Source: Rhyacophila brunnea (Eukaryota > Arthropoda > Insecta > Trichoptera > Rhyacophilidae). From it: DNA of 64,000 nt. Each line of letters starts with the position of its first letter. Position 1 is the first letter of the stretch. Shown here one piece after another: positions 11,691-24,560 of the stretch. Location of the stretch: NCBI GenBank assembly GCA_022495005.1, contig JAGYXB010001793.1, positions 2,418,001 to 2,482,000 on the forward strand, read 5' to 3'. The notes beneath the pieces were generated by a model. It was not told where the DNA came from. It saw only the letters and a list, made by a program, of their open reading frames with translations, and did not search any database. Position numbers and translations under genes: made by a program.

Positions 11691-12936
11691 AAAGTATGTT
11701 TATTCCTTATTGTTCAGTGAACAGTTTTAATTAGGTACACATAAAAAAGGTTCTCCAAATAATATAGAACAACTATATTATAACAAGCGTGATATATATA
11801 TATAACTAACATTGTAATTCGTTCATGAGATTTGCTTTACAGAAACTGAAATTTAAAAAAATCTTTATATGATAATTTTCGCTTAGGTACTCGTAATATG
11901 AAGTTATTAATTATTCGCCCAACCTCTTGACCAAAAAGACACTGAAAAAATAAGTTGTTCTTGTCAGGGTTAAATAAGCTTTAGCAATTACTCTAACGTA
12001 TATGTGGACTAGTTAGTAGAATTTCAGTGATATAAATAGAGTGGAAATTATATTCTAATTAAAATAAATTAATAAGAAAATTTTCAACATTTAAAAACGA
12101 ACTGTTACAAAAATAGTATTATTTAAGTACTCATTTTAATCAAACATAATATTTTGTTAATGCTCATAAATAATAATAATACAAAAAGTCCACAATATGT
12201 TCAAGTTTTTTCGTGCAATAAATCTACGTGAAATATTGTGAATCAGATTATTGATATAAAAAAGTAGAGGTTTTATTATAGCCATGACTTGTGTTTACTG
12301 GGTCACACTTGAAAAAAATAGTATAAACAGTAAAGAGGTGAGATTCGTTATTTTATAGGTCACATCGTTAGCAGATGGGCTGATTTTACGAATGGAAATT
12401 TCAGAATAATTAAAAAAAGCGAGAAATGAACCGTGGCACGGCGATCATTAAAATATAAGATGACTAAATTAGACTAATTAATTTCTTTCTCTGGCAACAA
12501 TGAACACGAACATGCAAGAAATTTAATATTCTTGAGTTTTAATGGGGACACACAGTAACGTTTTCAAGAAGACAAAGGGGGAGCGATGAAAAACAGAGAA
12601 AAAAAGCTACCGAGCAATACAAACAATGGGCGGCTCTTTCCGAATATTACAAAATAGCTAACGACGTCTGTATAGAAAATTATTAATTGTAAAGAAATCT
12701 CTTTCATTCAGTGCGATGCCTACCATCAGATAAAAGCGAATATGAATTCAAAACAGGCAGGTACGCGAATTTATAATTTATTTAGCGAATAAATAACACG
12801 AATATATTTATTCACTGTCTAGTTATGTTTGATTAAAAGTAAATAAAACAAGGAAAAAGGGTACCATTTAAATGAAAAAAATACGATAGGTATAGTATGA
12901 TGCTACGTTTTCTCAGTAACTGTGTATGGTGTAGAA
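11691..12936. other. AT-rich sequence, nothing recognised
   Basis: No open frame, repeat shared with the window or terminal repeat could be supported. Confidence 0.45.
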
Positions 12937-13334
12937 CAGGCATGTTCAACGCGTCGATCGTGGAATTATATTTTGGCAGATGCACCAGAATAGGAATTGA
13001 GTCGTGAAAATATAAAAAAAGTTGTAATATAATATAATTTATTTGAGATTTTGAGGAAGAAACATTGATTAGTACTGTACATTTCCTAAACCAGCTTACG
13101 TGAGTTATTTTTTAATTATTCATGACAAAGACCGCGTGACCTTGTCGTATCAATTGATTTGAGATGAATCACTTAGGTCCTGCTGCAGGAGTGTGAGAAA
13201 AATAAGATTATTCCCCGCGCTTTAAACTGAGGCGTAATTTCTCCTTACAGGCTCTTTGCATATAGTTTGATGGATCACTATTAGTTTTGATAGTGGGTAG
13301 TAGATCACAGCCTGTTTGAATTTGGACATACCTG
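12937..13334. mobile_element. hAT-like MITE, degenerate target duplication
   Basis: The left end reads CAGGCATGTTCAA and the right end, reversed, CAGGTATGTCCAA. Flanking octamers are GTGTAGAA and ATGTAGGT, agreeing at five of eight positions with the core TGTAG in register, so an old 8-bp hAT duplication is plausible. The 398-bp interior contains no long frame. A similar terminus, gcatgtccaacgtacgg, occurs alone at 19,614. Confidence 0.5.
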
Positions 13335-14859
13335 ATGTAGGTCTCTTTGAGTCTATACGTAGATATGCTGAAAATATTGTGGAATGATTATACACAAAAT
13401 ATTATAGATAATGAAAAAACCACCATAAAGCGTAGAGTATTTAGGAGATTTAATGCTTACTAAAAAAATATGACCGCATATGAAACCTCCAGGAAAAAGT
13501 GCTCCAGACAGAAAATGATAGTTTTATAAAAGCTCATTCTCGTTGTTCAGGTCAAAGGTTAATTGTCAGCTTTCGCTGAAGTTATGGGAATTAAAGAATA
13601 AGTAGGTATAATATGTTAATACATCTTATCATATATATTTGTAAAGCTTAGTCCAAAACCAATAACATCTGCATACGAATAAGATTTCCTAGAAGAAAAC
13701 AAAATATATACATTTGTATCGGCACGTTAAATGTAGGTAAAATGGTCAGAAACAATTTTTATGTACTTTTCGAACAATTTGTATTCAATGTTTGAAATTT
13801 GTTCACCGAACTTAAGTAGCATAAAATACTACGTACACATAATTATCGAGAACAACTTCAGAAATATATCAAGCTATTAGAAAAAAATACCGAATGGGGC
13901 TTGAAATCATGTCCACCGCAATTTCGGTTAACTTCACCGATTAAGCTATCGATACAACTAATAAACATGTATTTTTGCTATAATTTGAAAATAGGTTATT
14001 GGTATATTGGCGACCATTTTGTGTAATTTTAAAAATGCTTTGTACAAATTATTTTGTTTATTGAACTAATAATGAATGCAACAATTTTCATTGAATAAGC
14101 ATAATTTAGATGATTATATGTAGTTGGGTACGTAATAAAATATGACAATTTATACGGATTTATGAATAAAAATAAAAAAATGTGTAATACTCCCAAGATA
14201 TATTACAACCAGCGCGCGGGTCGTATTTTTTCTCCCATAAACAATCATTAACAAAAAGGGTAGCAAAACAAGGGCGGAGATTATTTTTTATGAAGTTTTC
14301 GCTGAACAGGCGTAACATGTGACGGACGAGGCTTGGCCGGCGCCGATACGGTAATAATGACGACCGGCGTCCAACGCAATGGCATGGATTAGCGAGAGAC
14401 CCCGCTCGCCCGACGAACATGTATCACGCAGTGATTCCGGTAATGCTATGAGTGTTATAACTAATATGTTATATCCATCTTCTGTCTTTACTTCTTAGCA
14501 GTGGAGAATATTCGACACTGTAGCCTTACATTTATATCAAGTTTACGGATTCCTAAGTAGCGATCTACGGAACTACGAATCCACCTGTTTTTTAATATAC
14601 ACTTCATTTACACTATGTTAATATATTATTGATCGTAGAATAAACATTTACATTAAACTTTGTAGTATAACATAATATACGTTCCCATCAATAGGTATAG
14701 ATACGTCGGGGTCAGCATTTTGGGGCTATGGAGTTGTGGATGAATGGCTGGTGGTTGTCGAATGGATTGAGTTTATTTATCGAATAAATAAAGACAGTGA
14801 TAGGTGGGAAGTTAAACAATGCAAAGTAATACGTGGTGAGATATACTCAGTCCGAGGCA
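13335..14859. other. AT-rich sequence with one CpG-rich patch, no gene recognised
   Basis: Mostly AT-rich. A CpG-rich patch at about 14,305-14,420 (gcttggccggcgccgatacg; ccgctcgcccgacgaac) stands out. It is open for 86 codons on the minus strand, but without splice sites or a domain I leave it as unclassified. Confidence 0.35.
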
Positions 14860-15190
14860 CGATGATAGAGACTACATAGCCCATCAATTGTGATTCGCTA
14901 TTCACTGAAATAAATATTAAATAAATTGCCGTAAGCTATTATTGGTGTACATATTATTATGTCCAAATTTGACGAATGTGCTGACTATCGCGTTGCTACA
15001 ATCCCGCAGCGTTTGCTACAGAAGCTTGGGCTGTTGACCCTCGCAGACGTATGTAACATATTATGCAGAATGTACTGACTGTAGATGAAGTGATTTACGA
15101 TAATTGAGTAATTCGCTGACCATCGCGTTGCTCGCAGCATTTGCTGACACGGCCTGGGGATGTTGACCCCCACAAATCCATCTTTACGTA
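14860..15190. repeat. Dispersed repeat family D, copy 1, with internal duplication
   Basis: Two imperfect direct copies of a 70-80 bp unit are visible: gctgactatcgcgttgct ... cagcgtttgct ... ctgttgaccctcgca at 14,980-15,050, and gctgaccatcgcgttgct ... cagcatttgctgacacgg ... tgttgacccccaca at 15,113-15,175. A third relative (tgctgacacggcttggg, gatccccata) and the shared leader caattgtgat-cgctatt occur at 56,625-56,945. Confidence 0.5.
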
Positions 15191-16912
15191 ATAAAATTAC
15201 AATGTAAGAAAAAGTGATATTTATAAATAGTATTAAAGTATTGGTATATATATAATCATAACTAAAAGTTGTATGAAGATAAATTCCGCCGCAAATAGGA
15301 GGAATGAGAAAGAACGGAAGTACATAATTATTCAAACATAAGATTTATCAAGTGTATGTCAGAACAAATTGTCGTACATTTGAGAGTAAACTGGCTGAAA
15401 TGATATTTATTATTTTTGTCTCATCTTCTATCGGAAGTCGACTACAATCAGAGCAATCTTTGCTCTATCCTCTTCTAGCTGAAACAGTTCTGTAGAGCTG
15501 TACTCGTGCCAATCACGTAGGCTTTTAAGATATGAAATACGGTATAGTCCTCTGATATGTTTACCGTTGATCTTTCCTTGGATATTGAGTTAGAGAATAC
15601 TGTTGTACATTCTGTTCTCTAAAAATGTGGTACAGGTATTATAATTTTTTGGTTTTGACACTATGGAGATTTTCTAGGTCCGTTCACATTTGTGTGAAGA
15701 CGTCAACATTTGTCATCCTGCCAGACCAAGGAGTCTTAAAGATACGTCGATATATATCTATGCCACAGAAAAGGATTGGAAGAACATGAAAAAACAGTGA
15801 ACCGTACGCAGTCAGAAGCGTCTGATTTTGAGAAAGACACTCCTTGCTATATCTATTTATTGGAAGACAATTTCCATTTTTCATTGACCCATGTTCCTAA
15901 ATATTTATATTGGGCCACACTTTCAAATGGTTTGTTTCGCTGTTTAATAAAAAAACTGTTAATTTGGTGTCGCTATTTTAAAACTGTTAATAATTTCATT
16001 TTTATTGAGATTAATTTTTAAACCATGACGAAAATGATGATACGCAATTAATTTGTATAATAAACAATGAAGTTTTAAAAAAATTTCAAGAATTTTATCA
16101 CACATTGATTTACTTAGCTCACACATAAAGTGAATCTCTAAGTGAAAAGAATTCTGCGAAGGGTGAGACTATGCAGCCTATAGGGCTTAAGGAGAGCTTT
16201 TAAAAAAATCCCCAGCTGCGTTAAATTAATAGCAGCGTAGAGGTTGTGATACAAGTGTCATATTAAATATATGTATATACCTAAACGGGAATACCTACAT
16301 AATAAATTTAGGCACGGAATCCGCTACTATCACTCCGATTAGTAATTTCTACTACCAATCAAAAGCCGACACACGAATTGCGAAAGCTTTTTTATTGAAA
16401 TATGATATAAAATGGCGTGTACATCTATTATCATGGCGATATTAAAAATGTGAGATAACATAGAGTAGGTATAATTCATGCACAATTAATTACATTTCAT
16501 AACTATTCAAATACGGTTTAAATTAATAATAGCATAAAATATCTGCAGAGGTTGAATATTTTTCGTTATCGAAAAGTGAAATGCACACGTTAAATATAGT
16601 TCTTTTAATTGGTTTCCAGAATTTTTATCAAAATAACAAGTCATACAAACAGATGCAAGTCCCTCTTTTTTTCTGGTGCAATCTTCTAGATAAAGTTGTC
16701 GACCAGATTGCAATAACCTAACCTGGGCCAGTCGTAATAGAAAATAGTGCAATGTAAATTTCTATACAATGAGTTTTTATATCAATCGGTATTTCGGTTG
16801 AAATGCCATTAATACTATGATAAATGATAATATTATGAATAAATGATTTGTTCTTGTTTAAGATGCTTACGATTGTTTAAAGACAAACCACACATTTTTC
16901 AGTGGAGGCAAT
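15191..16912. other. AT-rich sequence, nothing recognised
   Basis: Several short open frames (up to 116 codons across 14,985-15,335 and 81 codons at 15,776-16,021 and 16,507-16,752) have no motif, and some overlap repeat D. I see no exon-like composition. Confidence 0.4.
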
Positions 16913-16920
16913 ATAATGAT

Positions 16921-17242
16921 CATGGCCCCCACAACCTAGGCGGGCCCCCTACCCATTGCTAATGTTAAAGGCAGTATGACGCTCTACACTCTACACCTAC
17001 AGTCCACAGTATAATTTTCCAATTGATGTTCCAGGTAAAATTAAGGGTAAGTAATCAGTGTATTTGTAGCGATTTTTTATTTCATGGCACAATCACATAT
17101 TTCAAACTGTTAATATTTTTGGAGTAAAATAGCGCCGCAAGCAACTTTTTGTTACACTTGTGATTAGCTTACTTATCTGGCCGAATCACCACGCCGGGCC
17201 CCAGGCTAGGGCCCTGTCAGCGCCCCCTGTGTGGGGGAAATG
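16921..17242. mobile_element. hAT-type MITE family E, copy 1, with 8-bp target duplication
   Basis: Identical octamers ATAATGAT flank the element at 16,913-16,920 and 17,243-17,250. The left terminus CATGGCCCCCACA and the reversed right terminus CATTTCCCCCACA agree except for two bases. The interior phrases aaaggcagt, aaaatagc-ccgca, cttacttatctggccga and ccaggctag are shared with 31,420-31,791. With 322 bp and no frame it must be mobilised in trans, if at all. The 8-bp duplication points to hAT, although the C-rich terminus is unusual. Confidence 0.75.
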
Positions 17243-17328
17243 ATAATGATACATATCAAATGCAGTCTGCATTTTGAAACCATGTGATCTGTTGCTTAAG
17301 ACACGAGATATGCATAGAAGTCATTTTT

Positions 17329-17834
17329 ACAACGTTTTTATTAGCTCGTATTCTTGTTTGCCCGGTGGTTGTTTGTCCAGTACAAATCTTGCAATAGATT
17401 TTTAACTAACTTCCCGACTAGTATGTCATTTGAAACTTTTAGAATATATCATAACACGATGCCAATGCATTCTTTTAATACTTTTAGCCATCTTTAAGCA
17501 GCATTGAATTCATTTTCAGTTAATTCTGTTTTGTATGAAAAGTTATTTAGAAATAAGTCGGTAATCTTATTATATAAAAAAGTTATTTCGGAAGAAATCC
17601 GTAAAAAGTAAAACACTATTATTGGTTGCTAAGGGGGTGGTCCTAGCAACTAAATTATTAATATATACGTGTGTTACTATGGAAATCAAAATGACATTTC
17701 AGTATTCTATATTTGTTTTTTATTTACTTCATATCAAGTACAAGTATGAGCATATTGAGCATAATAATTCAACAGAAAATTTAAAAACGTTGAATATAAA
17801 AAGTTATTTTTATCTTGTAATTATTTCTAATTAA
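17329..17834 (-). repeat. Dispersed repeat family B, copy 2
   Basis: Read on the minus strand this copy follows copy 3 (23,537-23,972) from the acaacg end to the other end at taataaaaacgttgt. It includes gcattggcatcgtgtt, aaagtttcaaatg and ggacaaacaaccacc. Both termini of the family carry acaacgttttta in inverted orientation, so the element has about 12-bp terminal inverted repeats. Homology to copy 1 continues past one terminus to about 17,834, so the annotated end may be internal to a larger unit. A short segment near 17,545-17,600 is a local duplication around 'aagttattt'. Confidence 0.7.
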
Positions 17835-19613
17835 CCAACTTAAGACATCAGAAACAAACAAAATGATTCAGACATTTGCGTGGTTACATTTTAACAGTGG
17901 ATAATTTTCCTTCCAGAGAGAAAGGGTGTTACCTGTGTCAACTTAAAGAAAATATGCTATTTAATCTTTACTACTCAATAACTGAATAACAGATACTAAA
18001 AATATCATCTGAATCAAATAGAGTTTCTAATATGACCAATGTATCTACTACCGTCGAAGCATCGGAGGAATGATAATCCGTGTCGCATTAGTGTAAATCG
18101 GGAAAACATCACGTTTTCGAATTGATATATTTCAAATAAAGACTTCCTCGGCAGTAATAATACAAACACTTGCTGGATTATAGAACAAATGTTCGAGATG
18201 TGCTAATAATATGAAATTTTATACGGCCGCTTCGGATATTTCCCGGGATGGAATATTTGCTTGCGGAATATAAATAGCTGGGTTTGAAATCACGTATTTG
18301 TAAGGAATCAGAAAGTATTTTGTTATTAAAAAAACGATGAAAAGATTATTAAAGCTCACTAAAAGTTGATAATACCACAGAATCGGTACGAAGAAAAAAT
18401 ATACTTTAGTCTACCGATAGCTATTCAAAGCATTCAGCAATTAAAGAATTTTGTGTAAGCGGAATTAACAGACACATTTAAAAAAAAAATCAGGAAATGT
18501 TCGGTCCTAAGCAACACATAATATGGGCTTCTGTTGTGTGTTTTTAACGAGGTATGCTTGTTAGTAATTTGACCAATAATTTGCATAACTACTCAGCCCC
18601 GCGGGATTGAAAATGGGACCTAGCGCTTCAGAGATAGACGCTATATTAATTGGAATATTGGATTCATTCTCCTGCAACAGATTTGAAACAACAGTGTGTA
18701 TATAAAAAAAAAAATACGTGATAAAACCCCCGAGCATTATGAAATATAACACAACGGAGAATATTGAAGAATATAACTAGCCGTGTGTTTAACAACTGCA
18801 TTGTAATGTTTGCTTTGTTATACAAGGCTGAAGAGCGATAGGGTGAATTACATAGTAGGTATAACTTAGTTATATACATGTAAAGTGGCTATTGCACTTT
18901 TTCACGGTGGTTTTGCCTCCAAGCTCTGTCAGCTTGGCCTAATAAAATCTTCGATTTGCTTATCGAATTTTAGGATGCAGATTACATCATCTGGGAGTGT
19001 GCACATACGTCGGTTGAAAGAGGGAGCTTTTCAAGTTGGTCCGACCCTCAGTTCGACCGGTCGGCGATTGCGACTTGATCTACGAGGGATAATTTCACAG
19101 GTTTCAAAAAGTTTGCGGCATTTTTAGCTGATTTTTAAATTCATATTTAACGCCGTTATGTATCGACATAGTCAATAGTGCGAGGAAATACCGACAGGCA
19201 GCTCCAGGTTCAGCAGAGGATAAATTAAAATCGCTGGGGTTGGTTACCACGGCATTTTTGGTTCGGGGTTTCGCCCATACTCACAGTCCTCTCCCCTATT
19301 CTGTAATAAGTTGAATATGAATAAAAATATTAAATTGTATATTAAAATAAAGTCTTATAACATTACCCTTCTTGCCATGATATCTCGACTTATGACTGTC
19401 TGTCTAGTGGAAAGTAACCAGCAGTCATAAGGTAGTAGGTACTTAAGTATTTTTATGACTTTTAATTTTTTGTTGAGTCAGAATAAATGATTTGGTGGCC
19501 GCGGGTTGTGCACTACTAATATAGATACATGAGAAATACTGTCTATATGTATTTGATTTGATAACATTATAAGGGTTTGAAACCACATTTGGGTATATTA
19601 CTTAATACTATGC
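17835..19613. other. AT-rich sequence, no gene recognised
   Basis: Around 18,560-18,650 the minus strand reads aggtcccattttcaatcccg, which faintly resembles a B-box, but no matching A-box or second copy was found. Open frames at 18,561-18,879 and 18,885-19,127 show no domain. Confidence 0.35.
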
Positions 19614-19780
19614 ATGTCCAACGTACGGCCGAAAGTAGTCCACTCATCAAAGGCCGTTTTTAATCTATTTGGGTAGGGTATACATCGCCGAAGCGGAGAG
19701 AAAAACTTGATGCAAATTAAGTTGGAAAGGTTTCGCCCAGGTCGAGCTTAATCCCTTTCCGCTCTTCCATTCCCTATGAC
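19614..19780 (+). mobile_element. Isolated hAT-like terminus and adjoining GC-richer block
   Basis: The string gcatgtccaacgtacggcc resembles both the left end of the MITE at 12,937 and widespread hAT termini of the form CAGG-TG-CCAAC-T-CGGCC. No inverted partner was found downstream within 2 kb, so the element is truncated or the match is chance. The following 150 bp are richer in GC than the surroundings. Confidence 0.25.
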
Positions 19781-21573
19781 AAACAAAACTATTATTTCTT
19801 TAATCCCATTTATCAACGCGCCACTAGCCGGTATTTATTGCGTGGACGAAAGAGTATGTATGTGAAAGCAGAATTAGTCTGAACAAATAGAAATTCCCGG
19901 AGCGTTAGACACAATCGCGAGCTCGCGTTTTAAAGAAATAATGTATGTATTTGTAGTTATTATTATTGCGTCTACTTAACAAAGCTTTATCTAAATGGGT
20001 AAACAGCTCTTAAACATGTATTATATCTACGGCCACTCGTACACTAAAACTAATTTGATTCTTACTTACTTCTTACTAACTTCCTAAAAATGCATTTCAA
20101 AAGAAAGCAAAGACTACAACAGACTTAAGTATCCTTGCAATCCATTTGGTTTTGACTTCGTTTTCTTTCAATAGATTAGATTAATAAATATAAATCTGAA
20201 GCAACTTGTCATAGACAAATAATTCGAAACGAGCTTTACTTTATGATTTAACGCCGGTTGGGCCATAAAATCCAATACTTAAATACAAATGCCCTCGGAA
20301 TGTCCTTAAATATGCAAATAAAAGTGTAAAAACAAGTGTTTGAATTTATTTTCCACAATCAAGAATTAAACCCTATTTCAGCCTGACCCACATAGGATCA
20401 TACATATCATTATTTTTGTATTCCACAATATTTAATTTATAAAACGATGATACCTAATATGAAAAAATATATAATGTAAATTGAATAATCACAAATTCAC
20501 AATAAATTAATACACACTATCAAATTTGCAAATTAGTATGCGTGTATCATCTGTAGTTACACAGAATAAATGCACACAACACATGCACCATGAAATAACT
20601 GGAGACTCTGCATTGCATTCCTATGGTTTATTCTAGCATAGTATTATTATCAATTATAATATTCACGATAAAAACGATACCCACGAACTAGATAATAGCA
20701 ATAAAAAAGTTAATTTATTATATATTACGAGGTGTAGAAAGATTAAGAGGTCTTAATACTTCAATAAAGCATAACGACAATGTAAAACATGGACGAATGT
20801 AGTTGTATGGGTAAGTACACAACACCATCAATATTCTGTTAGTGTTGGTAAAATTAATGTCAGCACTAAATCGTCAATATGACGGGGCATTAATAAAAAT
20901 AATCTTTTAAAATACTTGCTACTGGTTTTTTTGACACGAATAAAAATCACAAAATGAAAGAAATAATATTGTCAGCGACGACGGCGTTCACAATTTACCT
21001 ACCTAAACGTACAAATATATATACATACAACCATATACCAATATCTCATCCCGTAAATAATATGATATTTTAAGAAGATTTAATTGATGTAATAAACTTT
21101 TTTTAGTCCAATCCAATATATATTTTCAACTATTATTTAATTACTTCTTCCCATCTTGCCCTTAAATTTTGGCGACAGAATTCTCTCGGTTTTGAGCTTA
21201 AAAATATATAAAGCTACGGATATCGCTTTCTGTGTTAATTGTCTCTAATTGTTAAATTATATTAGTTGCGAAATAATTATTTTGAATCGATTTTATTGTA
21301 GTGAAATATGACAATTTATTTTAAATGCTGATTTCTAGATTACTATTTTTTCTAGCAAATGTATTGTTTTCCTTGCCAATCAGCTTATTTTTTTAACTTG
21401 TCTGGCACGACACTTGATGACAATATACTGCTACATGTAAAACTCGTATAGTTATCATTTAAAAAATATATCGATAGTGATCTGCTCCTAAAAGAGATAA
21501 TATTGAAATATAAAATCGTAAAAAAAACCTGGCTTCGAACTTCCAACAGAAAAAAATGGTTTTGTCAGTTCGG
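19781..21573. other. AT-rich sequence, nothing recognised
   Basis: Long AT-rich stretch without a gene or repeat that I can support. Confidence 0.45.
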
Positions 21574-21640
21574 TGCACGATCAAACACGCACGTTAACAT
21601 GATCTTACTCCCCACTTCAGTTTTCGTAGACGCAACACGT
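21574..21640 (+). repeat. Relic of the TTAA-bounded long inverted repeat family
   Basis: The string cggtgcacgatcaaacacgc, then acgttaacatgatcttactc and cccacttca, lines up with the inner end of the left arm of the 33-kb inverted repeat read in reverse (tgcatgttcaaacacgcgcg, ttaacataattttactccct). About 50 bp align at roughly 85% identity by eye. It faces T/A-tract DNA where the big element has its loop, so one arm end of a second family member lies here. The other arm is absent. Confidence 0.6.
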
Positions 21641-21784
21641 CAAACATCTTGGGTTTTGACTTAGACTATTACGTCACTAAATTATGGTCAGTCTAAATTA
21701 TGGTAGAAAATATTGTTTTAATACAAATAAAAACTTTTAAATCCTTTCAACGCGGACGGCACATCTGTTGTGCCCTCATTAAAT

Positions 21785-21838
21785 GGCCATTCGATATAAT
21801 TAGCATGTTATTTAAATGTGGTAATTAAATAGTAATTT
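21785..21838 (+). repeat. SINE-associated leader repeat, copy 1
   Basis: The run cattcgatataattagca, then tatttaaatgtggtaatta and tagtaatt, recurs at 28,010-28,062 with few changes. In both places a tRNA-like SINE head begins about 30-35 bp downstream. Confidence 0.6.
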
Positions 21839-21867
21839 GTGATTTAATAATATAAATTTAATTAAAT

Positions 21868-22030
21868 GCTCCGTGGCTCCGTGGTCAACAAGTTAAACAC
21901 ATATCACTCGGAGCTGAACCGAAAACCGGAAAAACCGTTATTTTTTTCGGAACGTAACCCGGAAACGATATTTTTTTTTCTTGAACCGGAACGAAAACCA
22001 AAACGAAAAAATAACAGTTCGAATCCCTGA
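21868..22030 (+). repeat. tRNA-derived SINE head split by a CCGGAA-rich insertion
   Basis: An A-box-like tggctccgtggtcaacaag starts at 21,874 and a strong B-box, gttcgaatccc, lies at 22,017-22,027. In a tRNA the two boxes are about 30-60 bp apart; here 124 bp separate them. The excess, roughly 21,911-22,013, is a degenerate array of accgaaaaccggaa / aaccggaacg phrases with poly-T runs, apparently inserted into or expanded within the head. Polymerase III transcription from this copy is unlikely. Confidence 0.5.
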
Positions 22031-23536
22031 AAAAAACTCACGTTAATCAGTATGTTATGGTTTGAAAATAATATCATGTATAAGTATATTATTAAAGCCT
22101 TTTGTTGAGATTTATCAACGTAAAATATACCAAGTATTTAAATTAAATCGAATGTATTTTCCGTGTATTCAAACAATTTCCAACGAAGTTAGAAAAAAAT
22201 CTGATATCATGATTTGTATATTATATTTATCAAACGTCAATATGCTATGATAAAATGACGTTAACGGAATAGGTCAAATCATTCACTTCGTGTTTGAAGA
22301 GGCGCGGGTCAAAAAAACCCTGACCCGAAATGGAATTTTGAAAGAAAAATGTGACATATTATGTACATAAAACCGTATACACAGAGATTTAGAATTCTGT
22401 GCTGATAAACATGGCACAAAAAAGACACGTGTGAAAATATTACTTTCCAGTAACGTCAAAAGTGTCGATCTTTAAACCGTAGCAGGTAAAACTACTTTAT
22501 AATGGATTGAAACATGTTTCCATCCGATAAGAAAATCCCATCACGAAAATTATCAAAGTTTTGTGTAGATCGGTTCTTATACGAATACTGTGAGGAGTAT
22601 CTATATATTTTTAATATAATCCAATATAAATATGCAGGCTAGTCTTTGAGTTTATCATGATTCTTTCGTATCAAATATATATTTAAAAGTTATTTAACTT
22701 TTCGTGTTTTCTGAAGATATGTTTCTTTAACGTCCAGGTTTCTACTCCGTATGTACGAATAAAATCGCCCTTCATCAAGTGCCCATGCCACATCTTGATT
22801 GCAGAATACGTATTTAAGATTTTCTAAAGTGCACCTTGCTATAAATAAACCGATCTCATGGTGTACGCTTCAGTCTTCCTTTAGACGGCAACTGATCTAT
22901 TTGACGTGGAATCAAAATTACACAGATAACTTAATGTAACACTGATTGATAAGTGCCATTAGATCATGTATATGTCGTAGGTGACAGAATTATATTAAAC
23001 TCACGAATTTCTCACGTGACTAAATATGAATTAAATTACATTGAAATATAGAAATCTCATTATACTTTACATCTCCCAATAAAGTCCGTATGTGGCTTTA
23101 AATGGAATATCAATTTATAATAACAAAACAGTTATTTTACAAGAATTTAAAAATAAAAAGAATAATACGGCTGTGCATTAATTAATACATTAACACGGAT
23201 TCCAAACATACTTATTATTTAGGTAGTATATCTGAAAGAATTAGGTACTCTACTAGTGAATAAAAAAAGATCTCGCTTCTTTCTTTCGGTTAAGTGCTGA
23301 AACACATATTTTGCATCATTTGTACTTGTAGTTATGATTATGGCGTGATAACCGAAATATCTATCGACAGATCAATTAATAGAATTTATAAAATTAATAC
23401 TATCGACCGAAGGTACTTGGTTGAATTGGAATTTAAGTTCATATTGATTTAGACGTCAGGCGAAACTCGGTTCGCAAAATTCGACTCAAATGGAATGGTA
23501 CAAAATTTAAATCAATTATATTCTTTTTATATACTT
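22031..23536. other. AT-rich sequence, nothing recognised
   Basis: No supported gene. The open frame at 22,062-22,250 is AT-driven and has no motif. Confidence 0.45.
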
Positions 23537-23972
23537 ACAATGTTTTTAAATTTTCTGTTGAATTATTATGCTCAATATGCTCAAACTTGTACTTGATATG
23601 AAGTAAATAAAAAACAAACAAATATAGAATACTGAAATGTCATTTTGACATTTCATTTTGATTTCCATAGTAATGCACGTATATATGAATAATTTAGTTG
23701 CTAGGACCACCCACTTAGTAACCAATAATAATCTTTTACTTTTTACGGATTTTTATGAAATAACTTTCCATACAAAACAGACTGAAAATAAATTCAATTC
23801 TGCTTAAATATGGCTAAAAGTATTAAAAGAATGCATTGGCATCGTGTTCTGATATATTCTAAAAGTTTCAAATGTCTAGCTATTCGGGAAGTTAGTTAAA
23901 AATCTATTGCAAGATTTGTACTGGACAAACAACCACCGGACAAACAAGAATACGAGCTAATAAAAACGTTGT
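23537..23972 (+). repeat. Dispersed repeat family B, copy 3 (both ends present)
   Basis: Runs from acaatgtttttaaatt to aataaaaacgttgt, so both inverted terminal strings are visible. It carries a local duplication of 'gacatttcattttga' at about 23,638-23,662 that other copies lack. No coding potential was found. Flanking target duplications were not obvious. Confidence 0.7.
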
Positions 23973-24296
23973 AAAATACAATTTAACTATTAGAATCTTT
24001 TTTTGTAAAATGAAATCTTACTAAATATAACTTAACTAACAAATTATTAATTTATGCGCCTAATATATTAATAATATTAAAGAATCCGTTATATTATATC
24101 CGTATATTGTCAATCCGAGTCATATTCAGTTTCGAAGTCAAGATTACATAATTTTTTTTTTTTTTTGAAAACATGTTTTTAATTATTTTCTACAAAATAT
24201 GAAGATTTAAAAAATCGTTAGTTTAAAGTAAATATTTGCCTATCATATTATATTATGCTGTTAATTCGAGTGCAGATTTTATCACGTAGCAAATAA
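23973..24296. other. AT-rich sequence, nothing recognised
   Basis: Contains a 14-base T run near 24,152 and otherwise nothing that I can support. Confidence 0.45.
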
Positions 24297-24560
24297 TTGT
24301 ATATGAGTGATAATCACGCTCCCTGCAAAGCCACTTTACGTAACCGCCATGCATTCAAAGAAACACTTGTTTCTTTTCTCATTAAAAAAATCCCCCGTAC
24401 GGCGTGGAACTTGGGCAATAAACCTCCTCTACTCCGTGGCAATGAAACGACGGCAGGGGAAACCCCAATGACGGGGCTCACTTCGTCAGGTCTGCTGAGT
24501 TCACACAGTAAAACAAACTAGCTGTGCGTGTTGCCCTCGTTTACAGCGAAACGAAGAAAT
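24297..24560. other. GC-richer block, possible conserved element
   Basis: Composition rises abruptly (acggcgtggaacttgggc; gaaacgacggcaggggaaac). The plus strand is open for 74 codons from 24,297 to 24,521. I recognise no domain, and the flanks lack clear splice signals, so it could equally be non-coding conserved DNA. Confidence 0.25.

Noticed and set aside
14985..15335. 116-codon minus-strand frame
   Set aside because: It overlaps the duplicated repeat D, and the translated sequence shows no family features.
17622..17834. 70-codon plus-strand frame
   Set aside because: It lies wholly in repeat family B and is not kept open in the other two copies.
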